Origin: Paraburkholderia sp. PGU19
GTDB taxonomy: Bacteria; Pseudomonadota; Gammaproteobacteria; Burkholderiales; Burkholderiaceae
Reading direction: 5' to 3'
NCBI RefSeq assembly: GCF_013426915.1
Contig: NZ_AP023179.1
Coordinates: 186,001-250,000 of the forward strand
DNA: 64,000 nt
Part shown: positions 17,615 to 27,064 of the stretch, one piece after another
Layout: each line of letters begins with the position of its first letter
Numbering within the stretch: position 1 is the first letter of the stretch
Made by a program: the position numbers and the translations under genes
The notes under the pieces: generated by a model
What the model was told of the DNA's origin: nothing
Databases searched by the model: none
What the model saw: only the letters and a program-made list of their open reading frames with translations

Positions 17615-20600
17615 ATGACTGATCTTTCCACGCCGCAGCGCGTCGGTGACGACGCGCCCGCTTCCCGACCTTCCGCGCCGCGCCCGCCGCACGAGACGTC
17701 CTCGCGACGTCTGCGTTTCGTTACGGCCGCCGCGCTGTTCGACGGCCACGACGCGTCGATCAACATCATGAGGCGCATCCTGCAGGCGAGCGGCGTCGAA
17801 GTGATCCACCTCGGCCACAACCGCTCCGTCGAAGAAATCGCGACGGCGGCGCTGCACGAAGACGCGGACGGCATCGCGGTGTCGAGCTATCAGGGCGGGC
17901 ACGTCGAATACTTCCGCTATCTGGTCGATCTGTTACGCGAGCGCGGCGGCGAGCGGATCAAGGTGTTCGGCGGCGGTGGCGGCGTGATCGTCCCCGATGA
18001 AATCGCGGCGTTGCAGCGCTATGGTGTCGTGCGTATTTACTCGCCGCACGACGGGCAGCGGCTCGGGCTGCAAGGGATGATCGACGACATGATCGCGCGT
18101 TGCCGCGACGCGACGCGAGCGGACGTTCAGCCTGCTCAACTGGCTCTCGATCTGAAGGACGCGATGCGCCGGGACACGGATCGCGCCGGGCATGTCGTCG
18201 CGTTCCGCAAGCTCGCGCAGCTGATTACCTCGCTTGAAACGGGCGACGTCGATCCCGCCACGCGCGCGGCACTCGCCACGCAAGCCAAACAGACACGCGT
18301 GCCCGTGCTCGGCATCACAGGGACGGGTGGCGCTGGCAAGTCGTCGTTGACCGATGAACTGATCCGGCGTTTCCGTCTCGACTACGGCGACGCGTTGACC
18401 ATCGCCGTGATCGCGATCGATCCTTCTCGCCGCAAATCAGGCGGCGCGCTGCTCGGCGACCGCATCCGCATGAATGCGATCGGCGACTGGGGCAGCGGCG
18501 CACGCGTCTTCATGCGCTCGCTGGCGACGCGCGAGGCGTCGAGCGAAATCTCCGACGCGCTGCCCGACGCAATCGACGCCTGCAAGATGGCGGGCTTCGA
18601 TCTGATCGTGGTGGAGACATCAGGCATCGGGCAGGGCGATGCCGCGATCGTGCCGCATGCCGACAAGTCGCTGTATGTGATGACGCCGGAGTTCGGCGCG
18701 GCAAGCCAGCTCGAAAAGATCGACATGCTCGATTTCGCGGACGTTGTCGCGATCAACAAGTTCGACCGCAAAGGCGCCGCCGACGCCTTGCGCGACGTCG
18801 CAAAACAGGTTCAGCGTAACCAACAAAAGTTTGGATCGAAGATCGAGGAGATGCCCGTATTCGGTACGATTGCGTCGCGTTTCAATGACGACGGCGTAAC
18901 CGCTGTGTACCAAAATATCGCGAAGACTCTACGCGATCACGGACTGCAAGAAAGCGACGGGCGATTGCCGACACTGCAAGGCGTCAGGCATTCGACGGGC
19001 CGCAACGCCATCGTGCCGCCCGCGCGCGTGCGCTATCTGTCGGATGTGGCGCTCACGGTGCGCGGTTATCGCGAGCGCGTCGAAGCGCAATCGCAACTCG
19101 CGCGCGAGCGTTGGCAGCTCGACGAAGCGCGCCGGATGCTGAGCGAAGCGAACGGCAGTGTGCAAGATGCCGCTGCGTTCGATTCGCTCATCGACGCCCG
19201 CACGTCGCAAATGGGCGAGCGCGAAAAGGCGCTGCTCGATGCGTGGCCGGACACGGTCGCCGCCTATTCCGGCGACGAACATGTTGTGAAGATTCGCGAC
19301 AAGGAAATCCGCACGGCGCTCACCGTCGAAACGCTGTCGGGATCGAAGATCCGCAAGGTCGCGCTGCCGGCATTCAAAGATCCCGGCGAAATCCTGCGCT
19401 GGCTGATGCTCGACAATTTGCCTGGCTATTTCCCGTTCACGGCGGGCGTGTTTCCGTTCCGCCGCGAGAACGAAGACCCGACACGCATGTTCGCAGGCGA
19501 GGGCGATCCGTTCCGCACCAACCGGCGTTTCAAGCTGCTGTCCGAAGGGATGCCCGCCAAGCGCCTGTCGACGGCGTTCGATTCCGTCACGCTCTACGGA
19601 GAAGAACCGCACGAAAGGCCCGATATCTACGGCAAGGTCGGGAACTCGGGTGTGTCCGTGGCGACGCTCGACGACATGAAAGCGCTCTACGACGGCTTCG
19701 ATCTGTGCGCGCCCGAAACGTCGGTGTCGATGACGATCAACGGACCCGCGCCGACGATTCTCGCGATGTTCTTCAATGTCGCGATCGATCAGCAGATCGC
19801 GCTCGCACGCGCGAAAGCGCAGCAGGAAAACCGCGAGCCTTCGCAGGACGAACTCGACGCCGCGCGCCGTTTCGCGCTGGAAAACGTGCGCGGCACGGTG
19901 CAGGCCGACATCCTGAAGGAAGATCAAGGGCAGAACACCTGCATCTTCTCGACGGAATTCAGCCTGAAAGTAATGGGCGACATTCAGGCGTACTTCGTCG
20001 AGCACGGCGTGCGCAATTTCTATTCGGTATCGATCTCCGGCTATCACATCGCCGAGGCGGGTGCGAACCCGATCTCGCAACTGGCGTACACGCTCGCCAA
20101 CGGCTTCACCTACGTCGAGGCATATCTCGCGCGCGGCATGGATATCGACGATTTCGCGCCGAACCTGTCGTTCTTCTTCTCGAACGGGATGGACCCGGAA
20201 TATACGGTGCTCGGTCGTGTCGCGCGGCGCATCTGGGCCGTTGCGATGCGCGACCGCTATGGCGCGAACGAACGCAGCCAGAAGCTGAAGTATCACGTGC
20301 AGACATCAGGCCGCAGCCTGCACGCGCAGGAAATCGACTTCAACGATATCCGCACGACGTTGCAGGCGCTGATCGCGATCTACGACAACTGCAACTCGCT
20401 GCACACAAACGCGTTCGACGAAGCGATTACCACGCCGACGGAAGATTCGGTGCGTCGCGCGGTCGCGATCCAGTTGATCATCAATCGCGAATGGGGACTC
20501 GCGAAGAACCAGAATCCGAATCAGGGCAGTTTCATCATCGACGAACTGACGGATCTCGTCGAAGCGGCCGTGCTCGCGGAGTTCGACCGGCTCACCGAGC

Positions 20601-20989
20601 GCGGCGGCGTGCTGGGCGCGATGGAGACGGGGTATCAGCGTGGCCGGATTCAGGACGAATCGATGCTGTACGAGCATCGCAAGCATGACGGCTCGTATCC
20701 GATCGTCGGCGTGAATACGTTCCTCGGCGCGCATGCGCACGATGCGCCGCCGCCGATTGCGCTCGCGCGCTCGACGGAAGAAGAAAAGCAGGGGCAACTG
20801 AAGCGCCTGCGCGCGTTCCAGTCATCGCATGAAAGCGACACGCCGGCGATGCTGGAGCGTCTGAAGCAGGCCGTCATCGACGATGAAAACGTTTTTGCCG
20901 TGCTGATGGAGGCAGTGCGCGTGTGTTCGCTGGGACATATCACGCATGCGCTGTTCGAAGTGGGCGGACAGTATCGGCGCAACATGTGA
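17615..20989 (+). CDS. icmF: Fused isobutyryl-CoA mutase IcmF
   Basis: 1124 residues in the IcmF order: B12-binding domain ([15 protein letters not shown], residues 42-56), MeaB-type G-protein chaperone (P-loop GTGGAGKSS at 236-244, later FNKFD-type base motif NKFDRKGA), then the (beta/alpha)8 mutase domain ([36 protein letters not shown]). It interconverts isobutyryl-CoA and n-butyryl-CoA with adenosylcobalamin, with the G domain loading and protecting the cofactor. In this window mvaB, an acyl-CoA dehydrogenase and a LiuR-like regulator fit branched-chain acyl-CoA metabolism. The start has GGGGGAGAC directly upstream. Full length. Confidence 0.95.
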   Translation: MTDLSTPQRVGDDAPASRPSAPRPPHETSSRRLRFVTAAALFDGHDASINIMRRILQASGVEVIHLGHNRSVEEIATAALHEDADGIAVSSYQGGHVEYFRYLVDLLRERGGERIKVFGGGGGVIVPDEIAALQRYGVVRIYSPHDGQRLGLQGMIDDMIARCRDATRADVQPAQLALDLKDAMRRDTDRAGHVVAFRKLAQLITSLETGDVDPATRAALATQAKQTRVPVLGITGTGGAGKSSLTDELIRRFRLDYGDALTIAVIAIDPSRRKSGGALLGDRIRMNAIGDWGSGARVFMRSLATREASSEISDALPDAIDACKMAGFDLIVVETSGIGQGDAAIVPHADKSLYVMTPEFGAASQLEKIDMLDFADVVAINKFDRKGAADALRDVAKQVQRNQQKFGSKIEEMPVFGTIASRFNDDGVTAVYQNIAKTLRDHGLQESDGRLPTLQGVRHSTGRNAIVPPARVRYLSDVALTVRGYRERVEAQSQLARERWQLDEARRMLSEANGSVQDAAAFDSLIDARTSQMGEREKALLDAWPDTVAAYSGDEHVVKIRDKEIRTALTVETLSGSKIRKVALPAFKDPGEILRWLMLDNLPGYFPFTAGVFPFRRENEDPTRMFAGEGDPFRTNRRFKLLSEGMPAKRLSTAFDSVTLYGEEPHERPDIYGKVGNSGVSVATLDDMKALYDGFDLCAPETSVSMTINGPAPTILAMFFNVAIDQQIALARAKAQQENREPSQDELDAARRFALENVRGTVQADILKEDQGQNTCIFSTEFSLKVMGDIQAYFVEHGVRNFYSVSISGYHIAEAGANPISQLAYTLANGFTYVEAYLARGMDIDDFAPNLSFFFSNGMDPEYTVLGRVARRIWAVAMRDRYGANERSQKLKYHVQTSGRSLHAQEIDFNDIRTTLQALIAIYDNCNSLHTNAFDEAITTPTEDSVRRAVAIQLIINREWGLAKNQNPNQGSFIIDELTDLVEAAVLAEFDRLTERGGVLGAMETGYQRGRIQDESMLYEHRKHDGSYPIVGVNTFLGAHAHDAPPPIALARSTEEEKQGQLKRLRAFQSSHESDTPAMLERLKQAVIDDENVFAVLMEAVRVCSLGHITHALFEVGGQYRRNM

Positions 20990-21004
20990 CGCCATCCTGA
21001 AACG

Positions 21005-21028
21005 AAAAGGCCGCGTCTGCGGCCTTTT
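21005..21028 (+). terminator. Bidirectional terminator between icmF and nitronate monooxygenase
   Basis: Perfect 10-bp stem AAAAGGCCGC/GCGGCCTTTT with loop GTCT, between convergent gene ends. A- and T-runs let it serve both strands. Confidence 0.85.
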
Positions 21029-21050
21029 CATGTCTTCACTGCCTTACGGT

Positions 21051-22010
21051 TCAGCGCCCCATCCCGAGCCGCGTCTTCGCCGCCTGATACTCGTCCTTCA
21101 GACGCGCAACAAGCTCACCGACGCTCGGCACATCGTGCATCAGACCCACGCCCTGGCCCGCGCCCCAGATGTCTTTCCACGCCTTCGCCTTGTCACCGCC
21201 GAAGTTCATCGCGGTCTTGTCCGACTCGGGCAGCGCATCGGGATCGAGCCCCGCATTCTGGATGCTCTCGCGGATGTAGTTGCCGTGCACGCCCGTGAAG
21301 AGGTTCGTATAGACGATGTCGGCGGCATTCGCGTTGATGATCGCCTGCTTGTAGCCTTCGACGGCGTGCGCTTCCTTCGTCGCGATGAAGCGCGTGCCCA
21401 TGTACGCGAGATCGGCGCCCATCGCCTGCGCGGCGAGAATCGAGCCGCCGTTCGCAATCGAGCCCGACAGCACGATCGGACCGTCGAACATGCGCCGCAC
21501 TTCGCCGACCAGCGCGAACGGCGACGTCGTGCCCGCGTGGCCACCCGCGCCCGCCGCGACAAGAATCAGACCGTCGACGCCCGCATCCAGCGCCTTCTGC
21601 GCGTGACGCAGATTGATCACGTCGTGCAGCACGATGCCGCCGTAGCTGTGCACGGCATCGACGATCTCCTTCGCGGGCGCGCGCAGGCTCGTGATGAAAA
21701 TCGGTACCTTGTGTTCGACGCACACGCGGACGTCGTGCTCCAATCGCGCATTCGACTGATGCACGATCTGGTTCACGGCAATCGGCCCGATGACGGCGTC
21801 CGGGTTCGCCGCCTTGTGTTCGGCGAGCGAAGCCTGAATCTGCGTGAGCCATTCGTCGAGCAGTTCGGCCGGGCGGGCGTTGAGCGCGGGGAACGAACCG
21901 ACGATCCCCGCCTTGCATTGCGCAAGCACGAGCTCGGGGTAGCTGACGATGAACATCGGCGAGGCGACGACGGGCAGAGTAAGGTTCTGCAGGACGGCGG
22001 GCAAGGCCAT
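21051..22010 (-). CDS. Nitronate monooxygenase (2-nitropropane dioxygenase family)
   Basis: A 319-residue FMN-dependent TIM-barrel enzyme. Family marks: the N-terminal VVASPMFIVSYPELVLAQ, the phosphate-binding stretch GLILVAAGAGGHAGT (catalytic histidine in the GGHAG motif), and SGSIANGGSILAAQAMGADLAYMGTRF, which holds the FMN phosphate. It oxidises alkyl nitronates such as propionate-3-nitronate to carbonyl compounds. The start at 22010 has GGAGACTCGCACC upstream. Convergent with icmF and divergent from the dehalogenase-like hydrolase. Confidence 0.92.
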   Translation of the reverse strand: MALPAVLQNLTLPVVASPMFIVSYPELVLAQCKAGIVGSFPALNARPAELLDEWLTQIQASLAEHKAANPDAVIGPIAVNQIVHQSNARLEHDVRVCVEHKVPIFITSLRAPAKEIVDAVHSYGGIVLHDVINLRHAQKALDAGVDGLILVAAGAGGHAGTTSPFALVGEVRRMFDGPIVLSGSIANGGSILAAQAMGADLAYMGTRFIATKEAHAVEGYKQAIINANAADIVYTNLFTGVHGNYIRESIQNAGLDPDALPESDKTAMNFGGDKAKAWKDIWGAGQGVGLMHDVPSVGELVARLKDEYQAAKTRLGMGR

Positions 22011-22117
22011 GGTGCGAGTCTCCAGATCGACTGCCGGTGCATCGGGTGCCCGGCGATATGAGTGTAGCGGCTGCCGTCCGCGTTTCGCTTCAAACAGCCG
22101 TCGAGTGTCAAATTTAA

Positions 22118-22129
22118 GAACGGTCGTTC
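22118..22129. promoter_or_regulatory. Short dyad in divergent promoter region
   Basis: GAACG-GT-CGTTC, a perfect 5-bp dyad with a 2-bp centre, between the nitronate monooxygenase and hydrolase genes. It resembles TetR-family sites in size and style, but no TetR gene is present here. Confidence 0.3.
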
Positions 22130-22273
22130 GATTATAGGCGAGTCTGGGCCGCGCTGCTCGTTCGGTGTCGTTTGAAGGAGAGTTCAGGTTCTACGAAAGC
22201 GTGGGCTATCCCACTCGCCGCGACACACTCGCCTTCTACAATGCCCAGACTTACAACGACAACGAGATCCGAC

Positions 22274-23164
22274 ATGCCCTTCGCGGACTTCACACCTTTT
22301 CGGGTCACGGCCGGCGGCGTCGATATTCATGGAGTCAAAGGCGGAAACGGGCCGCCCTTGCTGCTGCTGCACGGTCATCCGCAGAGCCATCTGATCTGGC
22401 ATCGGTGCGTGGCGCAACTCGCCGAGCATTTCACGGTGATCGCGACCGACCTGCGCGGCTACGGCGCGTCGGCGAAACCGCCCAGCGACCCGACGCACGC
22501 ACCGTATTCGAAGCGCGCGATGGCGGCAGACCAGGTCGACGTGATGCGCCACTTCGGCTACGAGCGCTTTCTCGTGTGCGCGCACGACCGCGGCGCGCGG
22601 GTCGCGCACCGGATGGCGCTCGACTTCCCCGACTCCGTCGAACGCCTGATGCTGCTCGACATCGCGCCGACGCTCGCGATGTACGAAGCCACCGACCGCA
22701 CCTTCGCGACGCTCTATTTCCACTGGTTCTTCCTGATCCAGCCGGAGCCGCTGCCCGAGACGCTGATCGAAGGCAATCCCGATGTCTACGTCGACCGCGT
22801 GATGGGCAGCCGTCACGCGGGCCTCGCGCCGTTTGCGCCCGAGGTGCTGGCCGAGTATCGCAAGGCCCTGAGGCAGCCGGGCGCCGTGCATGCGATGTGC
22901 GAGGACTACCGCGCATCGGCGACGATCGATCTCGAGCACGATCGCGCCGATATCGAACGCGGACACAAGATTGCATGTCCGCTGCGCGTGCTGTGGGGCG
23001 CGGAAGGCGTGGTCGAAAAATGCTTCGAGCCCATCGCCGAATGGCGTAAGGTTGCGCGCGACGTCAGCGGTCGTTCGCTGCCGTGTGGCCACTACATTCC
23101 CGAAGAGGCGCCCGTCGACCTCGTGGCGGAGATGTTGTCCTTCTTCGAAGCCGTCGAGCTTTGA
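22274..23164 (+). CDS. Alpha/beta hydrolase resembling fluoroacetate dehalogenase
   Basis: 296 residues, cytosolic alpha/beta hydrolase. Oxyanion region HGHPQS (34-39). The nucleophile elbow reads HDRGARV, giving Asp105 with Arg106 and Arg109. HWFF follows at 150-153, Tyr212 lies in EDYRAS, catalytic His273 in CGHYIPEE, and the likely acid Asp129 in MLLDIAP. These correspond one for one to the catalytic triad, carboxylate-binding arginines and fluoride pocket (His, Trp, Tyr) of characterised fluoroacetate dehalogenases. Defluorination of haloacetates is a good but untested prediction; an epoxide hydrolase-like role is less likely. The start at 22274 is chosen because the longer frame is not family-like. 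Confidence 0.88.
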   Translation: MPFADFTPFRVTAGGVDIHGVKGGNGPPLLLLHGHPQSHLIWHRCVAQLAEHFTVIATDLRGYGASAKPPSDPTHAPYSKRAMAADQVDVMRHFGYERFLVCAHDRGARVAHRMALDFPDSVERLMLLDIAPTLAMYEATDRTFATLYFHWFFLIQPEPLPETLIEGNPDVYVDRVMGSRHAGLAPFAPEVLAEYRKALRQPGAVHAMCEDYRASATIDLEHDRADIERGHKIACPLRVLWGAEGVVEKCFEPIAEWRKVARDVSGRSLPCGHYIPEEAPVDLVAEMLSFFEAVEL

Positions 23165-23194
23165 TTGCCGCGTGCTTCTACGCCGCTCGCTTCC

Positions 23195-23680
23195 TTAGGC
23201 GAGCGGCGGCAAGCGCCGCGGCACCGGCGTCGACTTGACGATGGCGGTGCTCGTTTCCGCACGCTCGGTCACTTTCGACAGAATCTCGTCGAGTTGATCG
23301 ATCGAGCGCAGATACAGGCGGCAGATGAAGCAATCGTCGCCCGTCACCTTGTCGCATTCGACAAACTCCGGAATACGGCGAATCACGTCCTCCACCAGAT
23401 GCAACTGACCGGGCAGCGGCTTCACGCGCACGATCGCCTGCAGCGTGTAGCCGAGCGCGCGCGGATCGATCTGCACGGTGAAGCGCTCGATCACGCCTTG
23501 CGCGTCGAGGCGCCGCAAGCGGTCGGCCGTCGCGGGCGCCGACAGTCCGACGCTTCGCGCGAGTTCGCTGACGGGCTGACGTGCGTCGTCGGCGAGACTC
23601 GCGAGCAGCATGCGGTCGGTGTCGTCGAGTGTCGCGGGCGCGGGATCTTGCTTGATGTCGGGATTAAGGCGCCTGGTCAT
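23195..23680 (-). CDS. Lrp/AsnC-family transcriptional regulator
   Basis: 161 residues. The N-terminal helix-turn-helix (LDDTDRMLLASLADDARQPV then ELARSVGLSAPATADRLRRL) is followed by an RAM/AsnC ligand-binding domain (LGYTLQAIVRVKPLPG, CDKVTGDDCFICRLYL). It is divergent from the EamA transporter gene with 113 bp between, the usual arrangement when an Lrp protein controls an amino-acid or metabolite exporter. The intergenic stretch is AT-rich around TTTTAGATATGTATTGG, a plausible Lrp target. Confidence 0.92.
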   Translation of the reverse strand: MTRRLNPDIKQDPAPATLDDTDRMLLASLADDARQPVSELARSVGLSAPATADRLRRLDAQGVIERFTVQIDPRALGYTLQAIVRVKPLPGQLHLVEDVIRRIPEFVECDKVTGDDCFICRLYLRSIDQLDEILSKVTERAETSTAIVKSTPVPRRLPPLA

Positions 23681-23793
23681 TTTGGCCTTCGCATTTAAGG
23701 TTGATTCGCTCGATCGCCTGATTTTAGATATGTATTGGCAACTTCGGATTAATTACACTGATCGCAAGATGTGATTCTTCTGGAGAGTTTCAG

Positions 23794-24692
23794 ATGGCTG
23801 CAAACAACGAAGTGCGGCGCGGCGCGTTCGAGATGACACTCGCGATGCTGATGTCGGGGACGATTGGCTGGCTGGTCGTTTCATCGCAGCAATCGGCACT
23901 GAACGTCGCGTTCTTCCGATGCCTGTTCGGCGGCGCGACGCTCCTGCTGATCTGCGCCGTGCTTGGACTGCTCAAACGCAAGCTGTTTTCCTGGAAGATG
24001 ATCGCGCTCGCCACGCTCAGCAGCGCGGCCATCGTCGTGAACTGGGTGTTGCTGTTCGCCGCTTACTCGCGGGCCTCGATTTCGATGGCGACCACCGTCT
24101 ACAGCACGCAGCCTTTCATGCTCGTCGCACTCGGGGCGCTGGTGTTCCGCGAGCGCGTGACGGCATCGACGGTCGCCTGGCTGCTGATTGCGTTCGTCGG
24201 ACTCGTGTTCGTCGTGAAAGTGGAGCCGGCTGTGCTCGCGGTGCCGGGACAATATCTGCAAGGCGTTGCGTATGCCGTCGGCGCGGCTTTCCTGTACGCG
24301 GTTTCGTCGATCATCACAAAGCACTTGAAGAACACGCCGCCGCACCTTATCGCGCTGATCACGGTGACGACAGGCGTCGCCATGCTCGCACCGTTCATGC
24401 AATACGACACGTTACCTACGACGGGCGTGCACTGGCTGCAACTCGTCACGCTCGGCATCGTGAACACGGGATCATGTATGTGCTGCTGTACGGCGCCATC
24501 CAGAAGCTGCCGACGGCGATGACGGGCGCGCTGTCTTTCATCTATCCGGTTGTGGCGATCGTTGTCGACCGGATCGCGTTCGGACAGAAGCTCGCGTGGA
24601 TTCAGGTGCTTGGCGCCGTGTTGATCCTGCTTGCGGCGGCCGGCGTGAATCTCGGCTGGCGCATCGTGCCGACGCGCCGCTACTCCATATAA
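23794..24692 (+). pseudogene. EamA/DMT-family transporter, frameshifted
   Basis: A ten-helix drug/metabolite transporter reading frame interrupted once. Frame 1 runs 23794 to about 24468 (MAANNEVRRGAFEMTLAML onward). The family sequence then continues in another frame from GIMYVLLYGAIQKLPTAMTG to GVNLGWRIVPTRRYSI (stop 24692). A single missing G at the GGG run 24468-24470 restores LGIVNTGIMYVLL. Without it the protein ends at 24522 after 242 residues with a basic tail, losing about two to three helices. Both halves are well preserved, so this is a very recent mutation or a homopolymer sequencing error. Divergent from the Lrp gene; the start has GGAGAG upstream. Confidence 0.85.
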
Positions 24693-24831
24693 CGGTACTT
24701 CATACCGATAGTACGGAATCCGAATAAGGTGTCGGGCCGGCGTTAACAATTCTGTAGGGAAATCACCGATGCGTTCGAAAGCTACGCACAGGTATCATTT
24801 CTTCGACGCTGATCACGTCAACAGTAATTAC

Positions 24832-24867
24832 GCCGCTCGAACCGAAAGCCGAGCGGCTTTCTTTTTA
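24832..24867 (+). terminator. Rho-independent terminator after EamA gene
   Basis: Stem GCCGCTCG/CGAGCGGC with a 10-nt loop, followed by TTTCTTTTT. It lies about 140 bp past the transporter stop. Confidence 0.75.
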
Positions 24868-24898
24868 TACGGCCGTTCGCGCGGCTTCGGCTCACGAA

Positions 24899-25819
24899 TC
24901 AACCCGCGCGCGCAGTGATCTGCTCGCCGTCGAATCGCAGCGGCCCATTCTCCGCCGCCAATCCCTCTATCAGTTCACGCAGCAGCGAGGGCCATGCGCT
25001 GCGCGGCTTCAGCATCGATGCTGAAGCCCGCATCACGCTCGCGTCGTCGAGCATGCGCAGCAAGGCTTCGAAAGATAGCGAGCGTGCGTCGAGCAGCTTG
25101 AACACGATTAACACCTTCAGCGCATTTTTCGCGTTACGTGCCGGATCGGCGCGCAGCCACGCGACACGCGACAACGCGCGATCGAGTGCCGCATGGACCT
25201 CGGAAAACGGCGCGCCGTGGCCGGGTATCACAGTCTTGACATCGAGCGTGCCGATCAGTTCGAGCACGGCCTGTTGCTCTGCGAAACCGCTGTCGCCTTC
25301 GAGTTCCGGAAAGATCACACCGAAGCCGTTTTCCCACAGCGCGTCGGCGCTGATCAACAGCTTTTGCTCGGCGCAATAGAGCATCAGCGAATGCGGATCG
25401 TGGCCGGGCGCGCCGAGCACGTCCCAGTCCAGCGCGCCGAGCGTCAGGCGCATGCCTGGTTCGATCGTGTCCGAGAATGCGAAACGTTCGCAGAATTGAC
25501 CGGTTGCGCGAAACGTCAGACGCGACTCGTCCCATTCGCGCACGGCGTCCGCTTCCGTCGATGGAATCAGCGTCCGGCACGGCCACGTTGCCTGCAATTG
25601 CGCGTTGCCGCCGCAGTGATCCGAATGCAGATGCGTGTTGACGATCAGGTCGAGCGGCCGCGTGCCGAGCGCATGTCTGACAAGCGCCGCCGTTTGCGCC
25701 GCGTGCGACGCGTAGCCGGTATCGACCAGCGCCGCGCTCGCATCGTCGACGAGCAGCACGTTGTTCGACGACAGCCAGCCACGTTCGAACACGCGTATGG
25801 ACGCCGGCAGCGCGATCAT
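24899..25819 (-). CDS. Metallo-beta-lactamase-fold hydrolase
   Basis: 306 residues. Metal-binding motif NTHLHSDHCGG (HxHxDH) at about 81-91, a further metal histidine in GAPGHDPHSLML, the bridging aspartate in LLISADALW, and a last histidine in VIPGHGAPF. A C-terminal helical domain follows, as in beta-lactamase-like proteins of the glyoxalase II/SoxH type. The start at 25819 overlaps the MaoC-like gene by ATGA; the longer frame to 25996 is rejected. Last gene of a four-gene coupled chain. Substrate unknown; a thioester of the MaoC pathway is a reasonable guess. Confidence 0.88.
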   Translation of the reverse strand: MIALPASIRVFERGWLSSNNVLLVDDASAALVDTGYASHAAQTAALVRHALGTRPLDLIVNTHLHSDHCGGNAQLQATWPCRTLIPSTEADAVREWDESRLTFRATGQFCERFAFSDTIEPGMRLTLGALDWDVLGAPGHDPHSLMLYCAEQKLLISADALWENGFGVIFPELEGDSGFAEQQAVLELIGTLDVKTVIPGHGAPFSEVHAALDRALSRVAWLRADPARNAKNALKVLIVFKLLDARSLSFEALLRMLDDASVMRASASMLKPRSAWPSLLRELIEGLAAENGPLRFDGEQITARAG

Positions 25820-26271
25820 GCGCCGCTTTCCTGTGTGGCGGGTTTCGGCATCACGAGTATCGTCGACTTGCCGATCAGCACCGTTTCGCTGCGCTGGTTC
25901 ACGACGCTGCCTTCGAGCTGTGTCAGATCGCCGTTGAGGCTCGCTTTCCAGAATGCGCCGACGACGCGCCACGTCATCGTCAGCGTGTCGCCGCAATGCG
26001 CGGCCTTCTTTAGCTTGATATCGAACTCGAGCCCAAGCGGCTGTGCGTAGGTCGAGAAGTGCGTGGCGAGCAGCGCCATGAAATGCGCGGTGGGCTGCGT
26101 GCCGGAGGCGATCAGGCCGCCGAAGCGGCTTTGCGCCGCGTACGCGTCATCGTGATGGAGCGGGTTGAGGTCGTTCACGAGCGTGGCGAACGATTTGATC
26201 GATTCCGCCACGAGGCTCAGCGTCGCGCTGAATGTCTCGCCAACCGTGACGACGCGCGGCGGCGTGTTCAT
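25816..26271 (-). CDS. MaoC-like hotdog-fold dehydratase
   Basis: 151 residues of the MaoC/(R)-enoyl-CoA hydratase hotdog family. The signature segment FATLVNDLNPLHHDDAYAA (catalytic Asp and His, hydratase 2 motif) leads into FGGLIASGTQPTAHFMALL. It likely hydrates or dehydrates an acyl-CoA. The start at 26271 (MNTPPRV) is preferred to 26286 because it gives the same 4-nt ATGA overlap with the gene upstream as the other junctions of this chain. Confidence 0.88.
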   Translation of the reverse strand: MNTPPRVVTVGETFSATLSLVAESIKSFATLVNDLNPLHHDDAYAAQSRFGGLIASGTQPTAHFMALLATHFSTYAQPLGLEFDIKLKKAAHCGDTLTMTWRVVGAFWKASLNGDLTQLEGSVVNQRSETVLIGKSTILVMPKPATQESGA

Positions 26272-26516
26272 TTCTTTGTCTCGCATTTCGGAGACTGCTT
26301 CGCCATGAAGTCGACGTGGCGCCTGTCGATCTCAACCCACACCGCGCGCTTTGCCGCGTCATCGAACGAAGACCAGTTCGCGATTTCGTCGATCGTGCGC
26401 AGGCAACCTTCGCACAGGCCCGTAGACCGATTCATCCGGCACACGTTGATGCATGGCGAAGGAACGGGCGCGATGGTTTGCGCCGTCTCGTGAGCGCGAG
26501 CGGTGTCGGCTGTCAT
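26268..26516 (-). CDS. DUF1289 family protein
   Basis: 82 residues. The core PSPCINVCRMNRSTGLCEGCLRTIDEIANWSSFDD is the DUF1289 signature with four spaced cysteines (C-x3-C, C-x2-C), probably a small metal- or cluster-binding motif. Overlaps YbaK upstream and the MaoC-like gene downstream by ATGA each. The start at 26516 is fixed by that overlap. Biochemical function unknown. Confidence 0.85.
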   Translation of the reverse strand: MTADTARAHETAQTIAPVPSPCINVCRMNRSTGLCEGCLRTIDEIANWSSFDDAAKRAVWVEIDRRHVDFMAKQSPKCETKK

Positions 26517-27043
26517 GCCGTCTCGCGCAACGCCACATCGACGACGGGCGCGCCCGTCAGCGTGGCCAGTTCCTGCGGCGTCAGGTTGAACACCGCATGC
26601 GGATGACCGGCGGCTGCCCACAGGCTGTCGAGCGTGAAGAGATCGGCGTCGATCAGCGTGACGGGCGTCGTTGCGTGACCGATCGGACACACGCCGCCAA
26701 TCGCATAACCCGTTTTTTCACGTACGAACTTCGCGTCCGCTCGCGCAATCTCGCCGACCTGCGCCGTCACCTTTTTTTCATCGACGCGATTCGCGCCGCT
26801 CGCGATGATCAGCACGGGCGCATCGTCTTCACGGCGGCGAAACAGGATCGACTTGGCGATCTGCGCGATCGAGCAGCCGAGACCCGCCGCCGCTTCCGCT
26901 GAGGTCTTGCCCGTTTCCGGCAGCATCACGACCTGTCCGGCGTGGCCGCGCTCGCGCAGCAAAAGCGCGACGCGTCGTGCCGACTCGGGCAGCGAATCCA
27001 GCTCGGGCGTGTGAGGTGTCTGTACCGTTGCGTTATCCGACAT
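26513..27043 (-). CDS. YbaK/EbsC-type aminoacyl-tRNA deacylase
   Basis: 176 residues, a stand-alone editing-domain protein that hydrolyses mischarged tRNA (Cys-tRNAPro or a relative). Visible marks: KTSAEAAAGLGCSIAQIAKSILFR (substrate-recognition helix and strand), IIASGANRVDEKKV with the conserved lysine, and TGYAIGGVCPIGH (the GGxxPxGH loop). AGGA lies upstream of the 27043 start. First gene of the ATGA-coupled chain and just downstream of mvaB. Confidence 0.9.
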   Translation of the reverse strand: MSDNATVQTPHTPELDSLPESARRVALLLRERGHAGQVVMLPETGKTSAEAAAGLGCSIAQIAKSILFRRREDDAPVLIIASGANRVDEKKVTAQVGEIARADAKFVREKTGYAIGGVCPIGHATTPVTLIDADLFTLDSLWAAAGHPHAVFNLTPQELATLTGAPVVDVALRETA

Positions 27044-27064
27044 GTGTTGTGTTCCTGTGATGGG

